Shown in pieces: positions 1-5,860 of a DNA stretch of 6,494 nucleotides (the first letter of the stretch is position 1; each line of letters begins with the position of its first letter). Origin of the DNA: JBBAFB01 sp041655595 (GTDB lineage: Bacteria > Bacillota > DULZ01); NCBI GenBank assembly GCA_041655595.1, contig JBBAFB010000119.1, positions 1 to 6,494 of the forward strand, in the 5' to 3' direction. The notes under the pieces were generated by a model, which worked only from the letters and a program-made list of their open reading frames with translations, did not search any database and had not been told where the DNA came from. Position numbers and translations under genes: made by a program.

Positions 1-226
1 CTAAAAAGTCTATTACTCCGAATTGCGCTAACAATTCAACCAGGATAAAAAACGGGAACAGTCCCGGCAATACAAATTGCCACCAGGTATCCAAGCCCTT
101 TTTAGCTGCAGAAAAAATGAAACTCGGATAAGAAATTAGAAGGGCAGAAAGTAGAAGTAAAGTAAGCAAGTGGAAAAAGGTATTGAGTCCTTTTTTGTAC
201 CTTTTAGATAGAAAAAAGAAAAACAT
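1..226 (-). CDS. ylbJ: Sporulation integral membrane protein YlbJ, N-terminal part (cut by window edge)
   Basis: Reading the minus strand from ATG at 226 gives 75 uninterrupted codons running off the window. A short basic N-terminus (SKRYKK) is followed by a hydrophobic segment at about residues 17-39. Then comes GLDTWWQFVLPGLFPFFILV (about residues 44-63), which closely resembles the conserved start of YlbJ, where a WW pair precedes a Pro/Phe-rich membrane helix. The ribosome site GGAGGT (minus strand, 240-235) lies 8 bases before the ATG and supports this start. YlbJ is a polytopic inner-membrane protein of the nucleoside-transporter 'gate' type; in Bacillus subtilis it is sporulation-specific and needed for resistant spores, with substrate unknown. 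Its divergent neighbour here is a patatin-like protein, and in B. subtilis ylbJ also adjoins such a gene (ylbK), which strengthens the call. Identification rests on the N-terminal fifth or so of the protein. I could not find a convincing sporulation-sigma promoter upstream. Confidence 0.82.
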   Translation of the reverse strand, partial: MFFFFLSKRYKKGLNTFFHLLTLLLLSALLISYPSFIFSAAKKGLDTWWQFVLPGLFPFFILVELLAQFGVIDFL

Positions 227-231
227 AAAGG

Positions 232-259
232 TTGACCTCCCCCAAACTTCTTTTATAAT
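232..259 (+). promoter_or_regulatory. Sigma-A type promoter for the lipase-ackA unit
   Basis: The -35 element TTGACC (232-237) and -10 element TATAAT (254-259) are separated by 16 bases. That is one mismatch from consensus at -35, none at -10, with spacing one short of optimal. Transcription would start near 266, leaving a leader of roughly 50 bases before the lipase start. The -35 box overlaps, on the opposite strand, the ribosome binding site of ylbJ (235-240). The call is by inspection only. Confidence 0.72.
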
Positions 260-313
260 CTATACTGACGAGAGGTTTCTTAGCACCTTTTAAGGGAAAA
301 CTTTAAGAGGAAT

Positions 314-1144
314 ATGAATGGGGGGAAGAGGATGAGACAACGGCCAAAAGTTGGCTTGGCCCTAGGAGGAGGAGCCGCAAAAGGCTTTGCACACCTTGGG
401 GTTTTGAAGGTCCTGACCGATGAAGGAATACCGATAGACTTAATTGCCGGTTCGAGTATCGGTAGCTTCTTTGGGGCCTTATATGCATTAGATATGGATT
501 TAGACTTCTTAAAAAAATTCTTAATACAATTACCTCAAAACCAACTCCTGGATTTTACTGTTCCCAGGATGGGTTTGATCAAAGGCGACCGACTGGAGGA
601 GTTGTTGAGAATTCTCACCAAGAATAAAGATTTTACGCAGTTAAGAATACCTGTTTATGTAGTTGCTGTTGATATAAAAAGGGGAGAAAAGGTAGTTATT
701 CACGAAGGCTTATTGGCAGACGCAATTCGGGGCAGTATTGCCGTTCCCGGAATGATTGCCCCCAAGTCTTGGCAAGATAGGTTGCTAGTTGACGGAGCAG
801 TTTTAGAAAGGATACCTGTGGGCGTGGCAAGGGAAAAGGGGGCAGATTTTGTAATTGGTGTTGATGTGAAATTCGGAGGTGAAAGGGTAAAAGAACTGAA
901 AATCACTAGCATTTTTGATGTGTTTATAAATTCTATAGAGTTGATGGAAAGGGAAATAGCCAAGGCTTACCTTACCGGGGCTGATATCCTAATTCAGCCT
1001 GATCTTTCTCATATTTCCAGTACTGATTTTTCTCAACTGGAAGAATGCATTAACATTGGAATGGAAGCTGCAAAAAAATCAGTTTATTCCATAAAGGAGG
1101 CCCTTAAACAAAACAAGATAAATCTAAAAGATATCCCTAATTAA
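314..1144 (+). CDS. Patatin-like phospholipase/esterase (YlbK/RssA type)
   Basis: A 276-residue single-domain patatin protein, predicted to hydrolyse acyl esters such as lysophospholipids or fatty-acyl esters; its real substrate is unknown. The sequence shows the glycine-rich oxyanion loop GGGAAKG (residues 18-24), the nucleophile elbow GSSIG (46-50, Ser48) and the DGA motif (160-162, Asp160), completing the Ser-Asp dyad; SIAVPG (141-146) is also typical of the family. There is no signal peptide or membrane helix, so it is probably cytosolic or peripheral to the membrane. The start is uncertain: ATG at 314 has AAGAGG only 3 bases upstream, whereas ATG at 332 (residue 7) begins MRQRPKVGLALGGG, a more typical family N-terminus, with a purine-rich run just before it. 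It is the first gene after the promoter at 232-259, and ackA follows after 20 bases, so the two are probably co-transcribed. Its position next to ylbJ matches ylbK of B. subtilis. Confidence 0.9.
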   Translation: MNGGKRMRQRPKVGLALGGGAAKGFAHLGVLKVLTDEGIPIDLIAGSSIGSFFGALYALDMDLDFLKKFLIQLPQNQLLDFTVPRMGLIKGDRLEELLRILTKNKDFTQLRIPVYVVAVDIKRGEKVVIHEGLLADAIRGSIAVPGMIAPKSWQDRLLVDGAVLERIPVGVAREKGADFVIGVDVKFGGERVKELKITSIFDVFINSIELMEREIAKAYLTGADILIQPDLSHISSTDFSQLEECINIGMEAAKKSVYSIKEALKQNKINLKDIPN

Positions 1145-1164
1145 GTGCACAAAGGAGGAAGCAT

Positions 1165-2376
1165 ATGAAAATTTTAGTTATTAATTCCGGCAGCTCTTCA
1201 ATTAAATACCAATTATTCGATATGGACGAGGAGACAGTATTAGCCAAGGGCCTGATTGAAAGGATCGGACTTCCCAATAGTGTTTTAAACCATCAAGTGA
1301 CTGGTAAAGATAAAAAATTTTTTAGCACAGTTATTGCAGATCATGAGCAGGCCATAAAAATGGTTTTAGCTGTTTTGGTAGACAAGGAAGACGGGGTTTT
1401 AAAAGATATTACAGAAATTGATGCAGTTGGTCATAGAACTGTACATGGTGGAGATGAGTTTTCACAATCTACCTTAATAGATCGAAATGTTAAAGAAATT
1501 TTGGAGAGGCTTTCGGACATTGCACCCTTACATAATCCTCCTGGTATACGTGGAATGGAAGCTTGTGAGCAGGTTTTACCCGGGGTCCCTCAAGTGGCGG
1601 TTTTTGATACAGCTTTTCATCAAACAATGGCCCCCTATGTATATTCATATAGCATACCATATGAGTTATATGAAAAGTATGGTATTAGGCGTTATGGTTT
1701 TCATGGCACGTCTCATAAGTTCGTTGCTTACAGAGCAGCCCGGCTTCTAGAAAGACCAATTGAAGAAACAAAGATTATTACTTGTCATTTGGGTAATGGA
1801 GCTTCACTAACCGCCATAGATGGAGGTAAATCCATTGATACTAGTATGGGCTTTACTCCGCTGGAAGGAATAACTATGGGAACTCGTTGCGGCGATATAG
1901 ACCCGGCTATAGTTACTTTTTTAATGAAAAAGGAAGCCCTGTCCCGGGAAGGTATAGATCGTTTATTGAACAGGAAAAGCGGCGTACTGGGGATTTCGGG
2001 CATATCAAGTGATTTTAGGGACATTGAGGCAAAGGCCCTGGAGGGCAATGGACGAGCCCAACTTGCTTTAGATATTTTTGTATATAGCGTCAAAAAGTAC
2101 CTGGGGGCATATATAGCGGCACTCAACGGACTTGATGCCTTAGTTTTTACGGCCGGGTTGGGGGAGAACTCCCCGGAAATGCGCGCAGCCATTTGCCACA
2201 ATATGGATTACCTGGGAATAGAATTAGATCTTCTTAAAAATCAGGTCAGGGGGCAGGAAGCGGAAATTTCTACTGAAGTCTCCTTGGCTAAAATATTCGT
2301 AATCCCTACAAATGAAGAGCTGATGATAGCAAGAGAAACTATGGAAGTGGTAACAGGTTTAATTAAACAAGATTGA
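1165..2376 (+). CDS. ackA: Acetate kinase
   Basis: Catalyses ATP + acetate to ADP + acetyl phosphate, reversibly; in fermenting or acetogenic anaerobes it usually runs towards ATP and acetate. Its 403 residues match the family length and align in number with the Methanosarcina thermophila enzyme: Asn7 in VINSGSSS, Arg91 in GHRTVHGG, Asp148 in FDTAFHQ, His180 in YGFHGTSH, Asn211 in HLGNGAS, Arg241 in MGTRCGDIDPA and Glu384 in PTNEE. The nucleotide-binding stretch FTAGLGENS is at 328-336. All key residues are present, so the enzyme should be active in the cytosol. The start is secure: AAAGGAGG at 1151-1158, six bases before the ATG. No phosphotransacetylase (pta) gene lies in the window. No terminator follows; instead the stop codon is embedded in the -35 box of the next promoter, so readthrough into the DUF177-rpmF genes is likely. 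Confidence 0.98.
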   Translation: MKILVINSGSSSIKYQLFDMDEETVLAKGLIERIGLPNSVLNHQVTGKDKKFFSTVIADHEQAIKMVLAVLVDKEDGVLKDITEIDAVGHRTVHGGDEFSQSTLIDRNVKEILERLSDIAPLHNPPGIRGMEACEQVLPGVPQVAVFDTAFHQTMAPYVYSYSIPYELYEKYGIRRYGFHGTSHKFVAYRAARLLERPIEETKIITCHLGNGASLTAIDGGKSIDTSMGFTPLEGITMGTRCGDIDPAIVTFLMKKEALSREGIDRLLNRKSGVLGISGISSDFRDIEAKALEGNGRAQLALDIFVYSVKKYLGAYIAALNGLDALVFTAGLGENSPEMRAAICHNMDYLGIELDLLKNQVRGQEAEISTEVSLAKIFVIPTNEELMIARETMEVVTGLIKQD

Positions 2377-2401
2377 CAGCCTTTAAAAAGCTGACTATAA
2401 T
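2373..2401 (+). promoter_or_regulatory. Perfect-consensus sigma-A promoter for DUF177-rpmF
   Basis: TTGACA (2373-2378), a 17-base spacer and TATAAT (2396-2401) match the sigma-A consensus at all twelve hexamer positions with optimal spacing. The -35 box contains the ackA stop codon TGA (2374-2376). Transcription should start near 2408. That argues against translation starting at the TTG at 2407 and for the TTG at 2437. Short inverted arms CAGC (2377-2380) and GCTG (2390-2393) lie around the spacer, too short to call an operator. Confidence 0.82.
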
Positions 2402-2423
2402 TAAACTTGGCTTTTGAACAATT

Positions 2424-2430
2424 GGTGGTG
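2424..2430 (+). promoter_or_regulatory. Ribosome binding site that decides the DUF177 start
   Basis: GGTGGTG lies 6-7 bases upstream of the TTG at 2437 and is the only plausible Shine-Dalgarno element in the short leader. It falls downstream of the more upstream in-frame TTG (2407), so it supports the shorter protein. The match to the anti-SD is moderate. Confidence 0.55.
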
Positions 2431-2436
2431 TATAAT

Positions 2437-2955
2437 TTGTTATTAGATGTATCCTTTATCAAAAATATATCTTTTGAGCCTCAAAAGTTTAAACTTTCGG
2501 GTGCTATGGATTCCCCTTTAGTTTGGCAAGGGGATAATATTGTTTTTACCGGCCCTGTCTTTATTGATGGGGTAATCAAACAAACAGAAAAAAGGTTTAT
2601 TTTTGTTCAAGGAAAGTTTAAAACAAAAATTGCGGTACAGTGCAGTAGGTGTTTGCAGCAGATAGAAACCGACCTTGTCGGCAGTTTTGAAGGGGAGTTT
2701 ATCCCATTAGGAATTGCTGCGCAAGAGGAAATGGAAGAAGATTTTCCCGGACAATTTTATTCCGGGGACATTTTAGATCTTGCCGGTTTGATTCATGAAG
2801 GAATCACTTTTGCATTACCAATGCAATTTCTTTGTTTTGACGGCTGCCTCGGTCTTTGCCCTCACTGCGGTACAAACCTAAATGAAGGGCAGTGCCATTG
2901 CCGGAAAGAACAAATTGATCCCAGGTTAGAGGTTCTAAGAAAGCTACTAAAATAG
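2437..2955 (+). CDS. DUF177 / YceD family protein (YlbN-like), ribosome-biogenesis associated
   Basis: A 172-residue protein of the DUF177/YceD family, typical in length. Members are almost always encoded just upstream of rpmF, as here (24-base gap), and have been linked to 23S rRNA accumulation in bacteria and plastids; the molecular activity is unknown. With the start at TTG 2437, the protein shows a CxxC pair at Cys69/Cys72 (CSRC) and a C-terminal Cys-rich segment with Cys133, Cys137, Cys141, Cys144, Cys153 and Cys155. This includes GLCPHCGTNLNEGQC and ends in the family signature IDPRLEVLRKLL. The cysteines suggest metal binding, which is an inference. The open frame extends upstream to a TTG at 2407, but that codon coincides with the predicted transcription start. 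TTG at 2437 has a ribosome site and gives the family-like N-terminus MLLDVSFIKN. In-frame TTG 2422, GTG 2425 and GTG 2428 are other options. Confidence 0.88.
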   Translation: MLLDVSFIKNISFEPQKFKLSGAMDSPLVWQGDNIVFTGPVFIDGVIKQTEKRFIFVQGKFKTKIAVQCSRCLQQIETDLVGSFEGEFIPLGIAAQEEMEEDFPGQFYSGDILDLAGLIHEGITFALPMQFLCFDGCLGLCPHCGTNLNEGQCHCRKEQIDPRLEVLRKLLK

Positions 2956-2979
2956 GGTAATTTTGAAAGGAGGGTTTTT

Positions 2980-3153
2980 ATGGCAGTACCTCAAAGGAGA
3001 CAATCGAAATCCAGAAAAAACAAAAGACGTTCTCAATGGAGAAAAATTGCTGGGCCAAATTTAGTTGAGTGCCCTCAATGTCACGAAATGAGATTATCTC
3101 ATACTATGTGCCCAAATTGCGGTTTTTATAAGGGCAAGGCGGTAAATGAATAA
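2980..3153 (+). CDS. rpmF: 50S ribosomal protein L32 (bL32), zinc-ribbon form
   Basis: A 57-codon gene beginning MAVPQRRQSKSRKNKRRSQW, the near-invariant L32 N-terminus, rich in Arg and Lys for 23S rRNA contact. Two CxxC pairs, CPQC (31-34) and CPNC (44-47), form a four-cysteine zinc ribbon, so this is the zinc-containing paralogue type rather than the zinc-independent one that some bacteria keep under Zur control. AAAGGAGGG at 2966-2974 sits 5 bases before the ATG, a very strong ribosome site fitting a highly expressed ribosomal gene. It lies 24 bases after the DUF177 gene and is followed directly by an intrinsic terminator, making it the last gene of a two-gene unit. Confidence 0.97.
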   Translation: MAVPQRRQSKSRKNKRRSQWRKIAGPNLVECPQCHEMRLSHTMCPNCGFYKGKAVNE

Positions 3154-3160
3154 GAATGAT

Positions 3161-3190
3161 AAAAGCAGGGTAAATTCCCTGTTTTTTTAT
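3161..3190 (+). terminator. Rho-independent terminator after rpmF
   Basis: CAGGG (3166-3170), loop TAAATT and CCCTG (3177-3181) form a short GC-rich stem. It can be extended by one G-U pair and an A-run/U-run (AAAAG on the left, 3161-3165). Seven T residues follow at 3182-3188. It begins 8 bases after the rpmF stop and separates the ribosomal unit from the fapR promoter. Confidence 0.85.
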
Positions 3191-3197
3191 TTTGTTC

Positions 3198-3226
3198 TTG
3201 CATTCGTATCTAACTTATACTATACT
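3198..3226 (+). promoter_or_regulatory. Sigma-A type promoter of the fapR-plsX-fabH-fabK operon
   Basis: TTGCAT (3198-3203) and TATACT (3221-3226) are separated by 17 bases. A second, overlapping TATACT lies at 3216-3221, but its spacing is poor (12 bases). Predicted transcription start is near 3233, eight bases before the FapR operator at 3241-3257. The promoter sits just after the rpmF terminator, where a new unit is expected. Confidence 0.68.
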
Positions 3227-3240
3227 TTTTCTATCTGGTA

Positions 3241-3257
3241 TTAGTAGCAGGTGCTAA
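3241..3257 (+). promoter_or_regulatory. FapR operator (17-bp imperfect inverted repeat)
   Basis: The plus strand reads TTAGTAGCAGGTGCTAA; its reverse complement is TTAGCACCTGCTACTAA. From memory, the Bacillus FapR site is close to TTAGTACCTGATACTAA, which the reverse-complement reading matches at 15 of 17 positions. It lies a few bases downstream of the predicted transcription start and abuts the fapR ribosome site (AAAGGTGG, 3256-3263). Bound FapR would therefore block early transcription of its own operon; malonyl-CoA binding releases the repressor in B. subtilis. Confidence 0.82.
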
Positions 3258-3267
3258 AGGTGGTAAA

Positions 3268-3828
3268 ATGGTAAACAAACAATTAAACAAAAAAGAAAGA
3301 CATGATGAACTGCAAAAATTTTTACATAAGGCTCCTTTCTCTACCGATTTGGAGTTGGCGGAGCATTTTTTGGTGAGTGTACAAACAATACGATTGGATC
3401 GCTTGGAACTAGGAATTCCGCAAGTAAGAGAAAGGGTAAAAGCAGTGGCAGAAAATGCTTATTCTCAATTGCGATCCTTAGAAGCCCAGGAAGTAGTTGG
3501 AGAATTGCTTGATATCCGTCTTAACGAGGGAGGAATTTCTCTGATGGATATCACCGAGGAGATGATTCTCAAAAGTAAAAAAGTTGTTAGAGGTCATTAT
3601 TTGTTCGCTCAAGCCAATTCTTTGGCAGTTGCAGTAATTGATGCTCCGGCTGTTTTAACCGGAAGCGCCCGGATTCGCTATAAAAAACCGGTGTTTTTGG
3701 GAGATAGGGTGGTAGCGAAAGCGGTGGTCAAGGTTCAAAAAACTAATACATATTTAATTTCGGTATATTCTACAGTGGATAACGAGTTAGTATTTAAAGG
3801 GCAGTTTATTGTAACTATACCCAAGTAG
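3268..3828 (+). CDS. fapR: FapR, malonyl-CoA-responsive repressor of lipid synthesis
   Basis: A 186-residue regulator, the usual FapR length. The N-terminal DeoR-like helix-turn-helix spans about residues 10-50 (TDLELAEHFLVSVQTIRLDR within it), a linker helix about 52-75, and a C-terminal hot-dog-fold effector domain about 80-186. The family hallmark RGHYLFAQANSLAVAVID is at 108-125 and corresponds to the malonyl-CoA-binding region of B. subtilis FapR; Asn117 sits in the hot-dog active-site position, but FapR is a sensor and not an enzyme. Apo-FapR binds operators and represses fatty-acid and phospholipid genes, and malonyl-CoA relieves this. The start at ATG 3268 has AAAGGTGG upstream. A FapR operator in its leader indicates autoregulation. 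plsX follows 12 bases after the stop codon, so the regulator heads the operon it controls. Confidence 0.96.
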   Translation: MVNKQLNKKERHDELQKFLHKAPFSTDLELAEHFLVSVQTIRLDRLELGIPQVRERVKAVAENAYSQLRSLEAQEVVGELLDIRLNEGGISLMDITEEMILKSKKVVRGHYLFAQANSLAVAVIDAPAVLTGSARIRYKKPVFLGDRVVAKAVVKVQKTNTYLISVYSTVDNELVFKGQFIVTIPK

Positions 3829-3840
3829 GGGGGACAGCAA

Positions 3841-4848
3841 ATGCGAATAGCTTTAGATGCCATGGGTGGAGATAATGCTCCTGAGGAAATTGTAAAAGGA
3901 GCAGTAGAAGCAGTTAAGGTCAATAATTATGATATTCTGCTTGTCGGTAAACGGGAAGTGCTGGAGGCGGAATTAGGAAAACACCAAAAAACCGAAAGAA
4001 TCACTATTATTCATGCACCGGAAGTTGTGGAAATGAGTGAGGCACCGGCTTTGGCTCTTAGAAGAAAAAAAGGCACATCAATAGGCATAGCTTCTGAATT
4101 AGTAAAAAAAGGTGAAGCTGATGCTCTTGTTTCTGCCGGTAGTACGGGGGCCCAACTAGCTGCGGCACTTTTAATCATTGGTAGAATTAAGGGCATTCAA
4201 CGACCGGGAATTATCACGCTTTTCCCCGGTTTAAATAAGCCGACGGTTTTATTGGACGTTGGTGCCAATACCGATGTTAGTCCCGAAAACCTTTTTCAAT
4301 TTGCCGTAATGGGGGGTATTTACGCCGAAAAAATATTAGCCAGGCAAAACCCGACGATCGGCCTTTTGAATAATGGTACTGAGGAAAACAAAGGTAATGA
4401 TTTAACCAAAGCGTCCTATAAGCTGTTCCGGGAATCAAATTTGAACTTTATTGGTAATATTGAAGCCAGAGATTTACCAAAGGGTGTTGCCGATGTTTTA
4501 GTTTGCGATGGCTTTGTAGGTAACATGATTTTAAAAATGGCAGAAGGGTTGGGAAATACTATTTTTCAATTGTTAAAGAAAGAGGTGGAAAGTTCTTTTA
4601 AAGCTAAAATAGGGGGTCTTTTGCTTAAACCCGGTTTAAAGAACATAAAAGCTATGATGGATTATACCGAGTATGGAGGTGCTCCCTTGCTAGGGGTTAA
4701 AGGAATTAGCATTATTTGTCACGGCAGTTCCAATGCATATGCAATCGCAAATGCAATTAAAATGGCTGCCTTATGTGTGGAACAAGAGGTTGTGGGTCAA
4801 ATTGAAAAATGGATTCAAGTAAATGATAGCAGAGGGGAAAGCAATTGA
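3841..4848 (+). CDS. plsX: Phosphate acyltransferase PlsX (acyl-ACP:phosphate acyltransferase)
   Basis: Converts long-chain acyl-ACP and inorganic phosphate to acyl-phosphate, the donor used by the membrane enzyme PlsY for glycerol-3-phosphate acylation; it is a peripheral membrane protein linking fatty-acid and phospholipid synthesis. The 335 residues match the family. Recognisable motifs are DAMGGDNAP (6-14), SAGSTGA (98-104), LLDVGANTD (137-145), LLNNGTEENKGN (175-186), CDGFVGN (222-228) and YGGAPLLGVKG (278-288). The start at ATG 3841 follows AGGGGGG about 7 bases upstream. It lies 12 bases after fapR, and its stop TGA shares one base with the fabH ATG (TGATG), pointing to translational coupling. 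Expected to be FapR-controlled through the upstream operator. Confidence 0.98.
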   Translation: MRIALDAMGGDNAPEEIVKGAVEAVKVNNYDILLVGKREVLEAELGKHQKTERITIIHAPEVVEMSEAPALALRRKKGTSIGIASELVKKGEADALVSAGSTGAQLAAALLIIGRIKGIQRPGIITLFPGLNKPTVLLDVGANTDVSPENLFQFAVMGGIYAEKILARQNPTIGLLNNGTEENKGNDLTKASYKLFRESNLNFIGNIEARDLPKGVADVLVCDGFVGNMILKMAEGLGNTIFQLLKKEVESSFKAKIGGLLLKPGLKNIKAMMDYTEYGGAPLLGVKGISIICHGSSNAYAIANAIKMAALCVEQEVVGQIEKWIQVNDSRGESN

Positions 4849-5846
4849 TGACATATTTAAAACCTAGGGCGGTAATTGTAGGCACGGGTAGCTATTTACC
4901 TGCAAACATAGTCACAAATGATGATTTGGCACAAAAAGTTGACACCAGTGATGAATGGATAAAATCTCGTACAGGAATAAGGGAAAGGCGAATTTTGGCC
5001 GAAGCTGAGGCTACCTCCGATATGTGTGTCAAGGCTGCTGAAAGAGCCTTGAAAGATGCAGATATTTCGGCAGCTGAGCTTGATTTAATTGTGGTGGGCA
5101 CCGTAACTCCAGATATGCTTTTTCCTTCCACCGCTTGCATAGTTCAGGACAAAATAGGTGCAAAAAAAGCTACTGCCTTTGATTTGTCAGCAGGTTGCAC
5201 AGGCTTTATTTATGCTTTGGCCACCGGCAGTAGCTTTTTGGAGGCGGGCCTTTACAAAAATGCTTTGGTTATTGGTTCCGATGCTGTTAGCAGGGTTGTT
5301 GATTGGTCCGATCGGGGCACCTGCGTTTTGTTTGGGGATGGGGCGGGGGCTGTTGTTTTGCAGGCTTCGAATAGTGAAGAAGGGATAATAGGATCCTATC
5401 TGCGTTCTGATGGCAGCGGTGCACATTTTTTGCATTTGCCGGCCGGGGGCTCTAGGCTACCGGCAACGGTAAAAACAATAAATGATGCCCTTCATTCTTT
5501 AAAAATGGAGGGCCGTGAGGTTTTTAAATTTGCGGTAAAAGCAATGGAGGAGGCAACTAGAAGGGTCTTGGAGGAAAACGGTTTATCCCTTGAAGAAGTT
5601 AATCATTTAATTCCTCATCAAGCAAATATAAGGATTATTGAATCCTCATTAAAAAGGCTGGGTTTAGCAGAGGATAAGGTCTTTGTTAATTTGCATAAGT
5701 ATGGTAATATGTCCGGCGCTTCCGTTCCCGTTGCTTTGGATGAGGCTGCTAAACAGGGAAAGTTTAAAAAAGGTGATTTGCTCGTTTTAGTTGCTTTCGG
5801 TGCAGGTTTAACTTGGGGCAGCAGCGCTGTGCGCTGGGCTAAATAA
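4848..5846 (+). CDS. fabH: Beta-ketoacyl-ACP synthase III (FabH)
   Basis: Condenses an acyl-CoA primer with malonyl-ACP to start type II fatty-acid synthesis. From ATG 4848 the protein has 332 residues, normal for FabH. The catalytic triad is visible: Cys117 in FDLSAGCTGF, His257 in IPHQANIRI and Asn287 in KYGNMSGAS. DTSDEWIKSRTGIRERR (32-48) is the conserved N-terminal signature and the C-terminus AFGAGLTWGSSAVRW is typical. I prefer ATG 4848, which overlaps the plsX stop by one base, over the TTG at 4845; AGAGGGG at 4831-4837 serves either. Whether it prefers acetyl-CoA or branched primers cannot be read from sequence by eye. fabK follows 14 bases after the stop. Confidence 0.98.
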   Translation: MTYLKPRAVIVGTGSYLPANIVTNDDLAQKVDTSDEWIKSRTGIRERRILAEAEATSDMCVKAAERALKDADISAAELDLIVVGTVTPDMLFPSTACIVQDKIGAKKATAFDLSAGCTGFIYALATGSSFLEAGLYKNALVIGSDAVSRVVDWSDRGTCVLFGDGAGAVVLQASNSEEGIIGSYLRSDGSGAHFLHLPAGGSRLPATVKTINDALHSLKMEGREVFKFAVKAMEEATRRVLEENGLSLEEVNHLIPHQANIRIIESSLKRLGLAEDKVFVNLHKYGNMSGASVPVALDEAAKQGKFKKGDLLVLVAFGAGLTWGSSAVRWAK

Positions 5847-5860
5847 AGAGGTGGTAGCGG

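Noticed and set aside
286..295. CCTTTTAAGG dyad in the lipase leader as an operator or attenuator
   Set aside because: Four-base arms around two bases, AT-rich context, and no T-run; indistinguishable from chance.
244..330. A sporulation (sigma-E type) promoter for ylbJ on the minus strand
   Set aside because: ATATT and CAGTATAGAT-like strings occur on the minus strand, but no pair has the right sequence and spacing together.
1487..1750. An 87-codon plus-strand frame within ackA in another reading frame
   Set aside because: It overlaps the conserved AckA core containing Asp148 and His180; no ribosome site or recognisable product.
1785..2201. A 138-codon minus-strand open frame inside ackA, and similar frames inside patatin, plsX, fabH and fabK
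   Set aside because: They are antisense to strongly conserved genes, show no family features, and their composition mirrors the opposing codons; shadow frames.
2377..2393. CAGC/GCTG inverted repeat within the DUF177 promoter spacer as an operator or ackA terminator
   Set aside because: Arms are only four bases, there is no T-run, and such pairs are common by chance.
2413..2436. A second TATAAT at 2431-2436 with TTGGCT at 2407-2412 (18-base spacer) as another promoter
   Set aside because: The -35 match is weak, the -10 lies directly against the preferred start codon, and a perfect promoter sits just upstream; the bases are better explained as the DUF177 leader and SD-start spacer.
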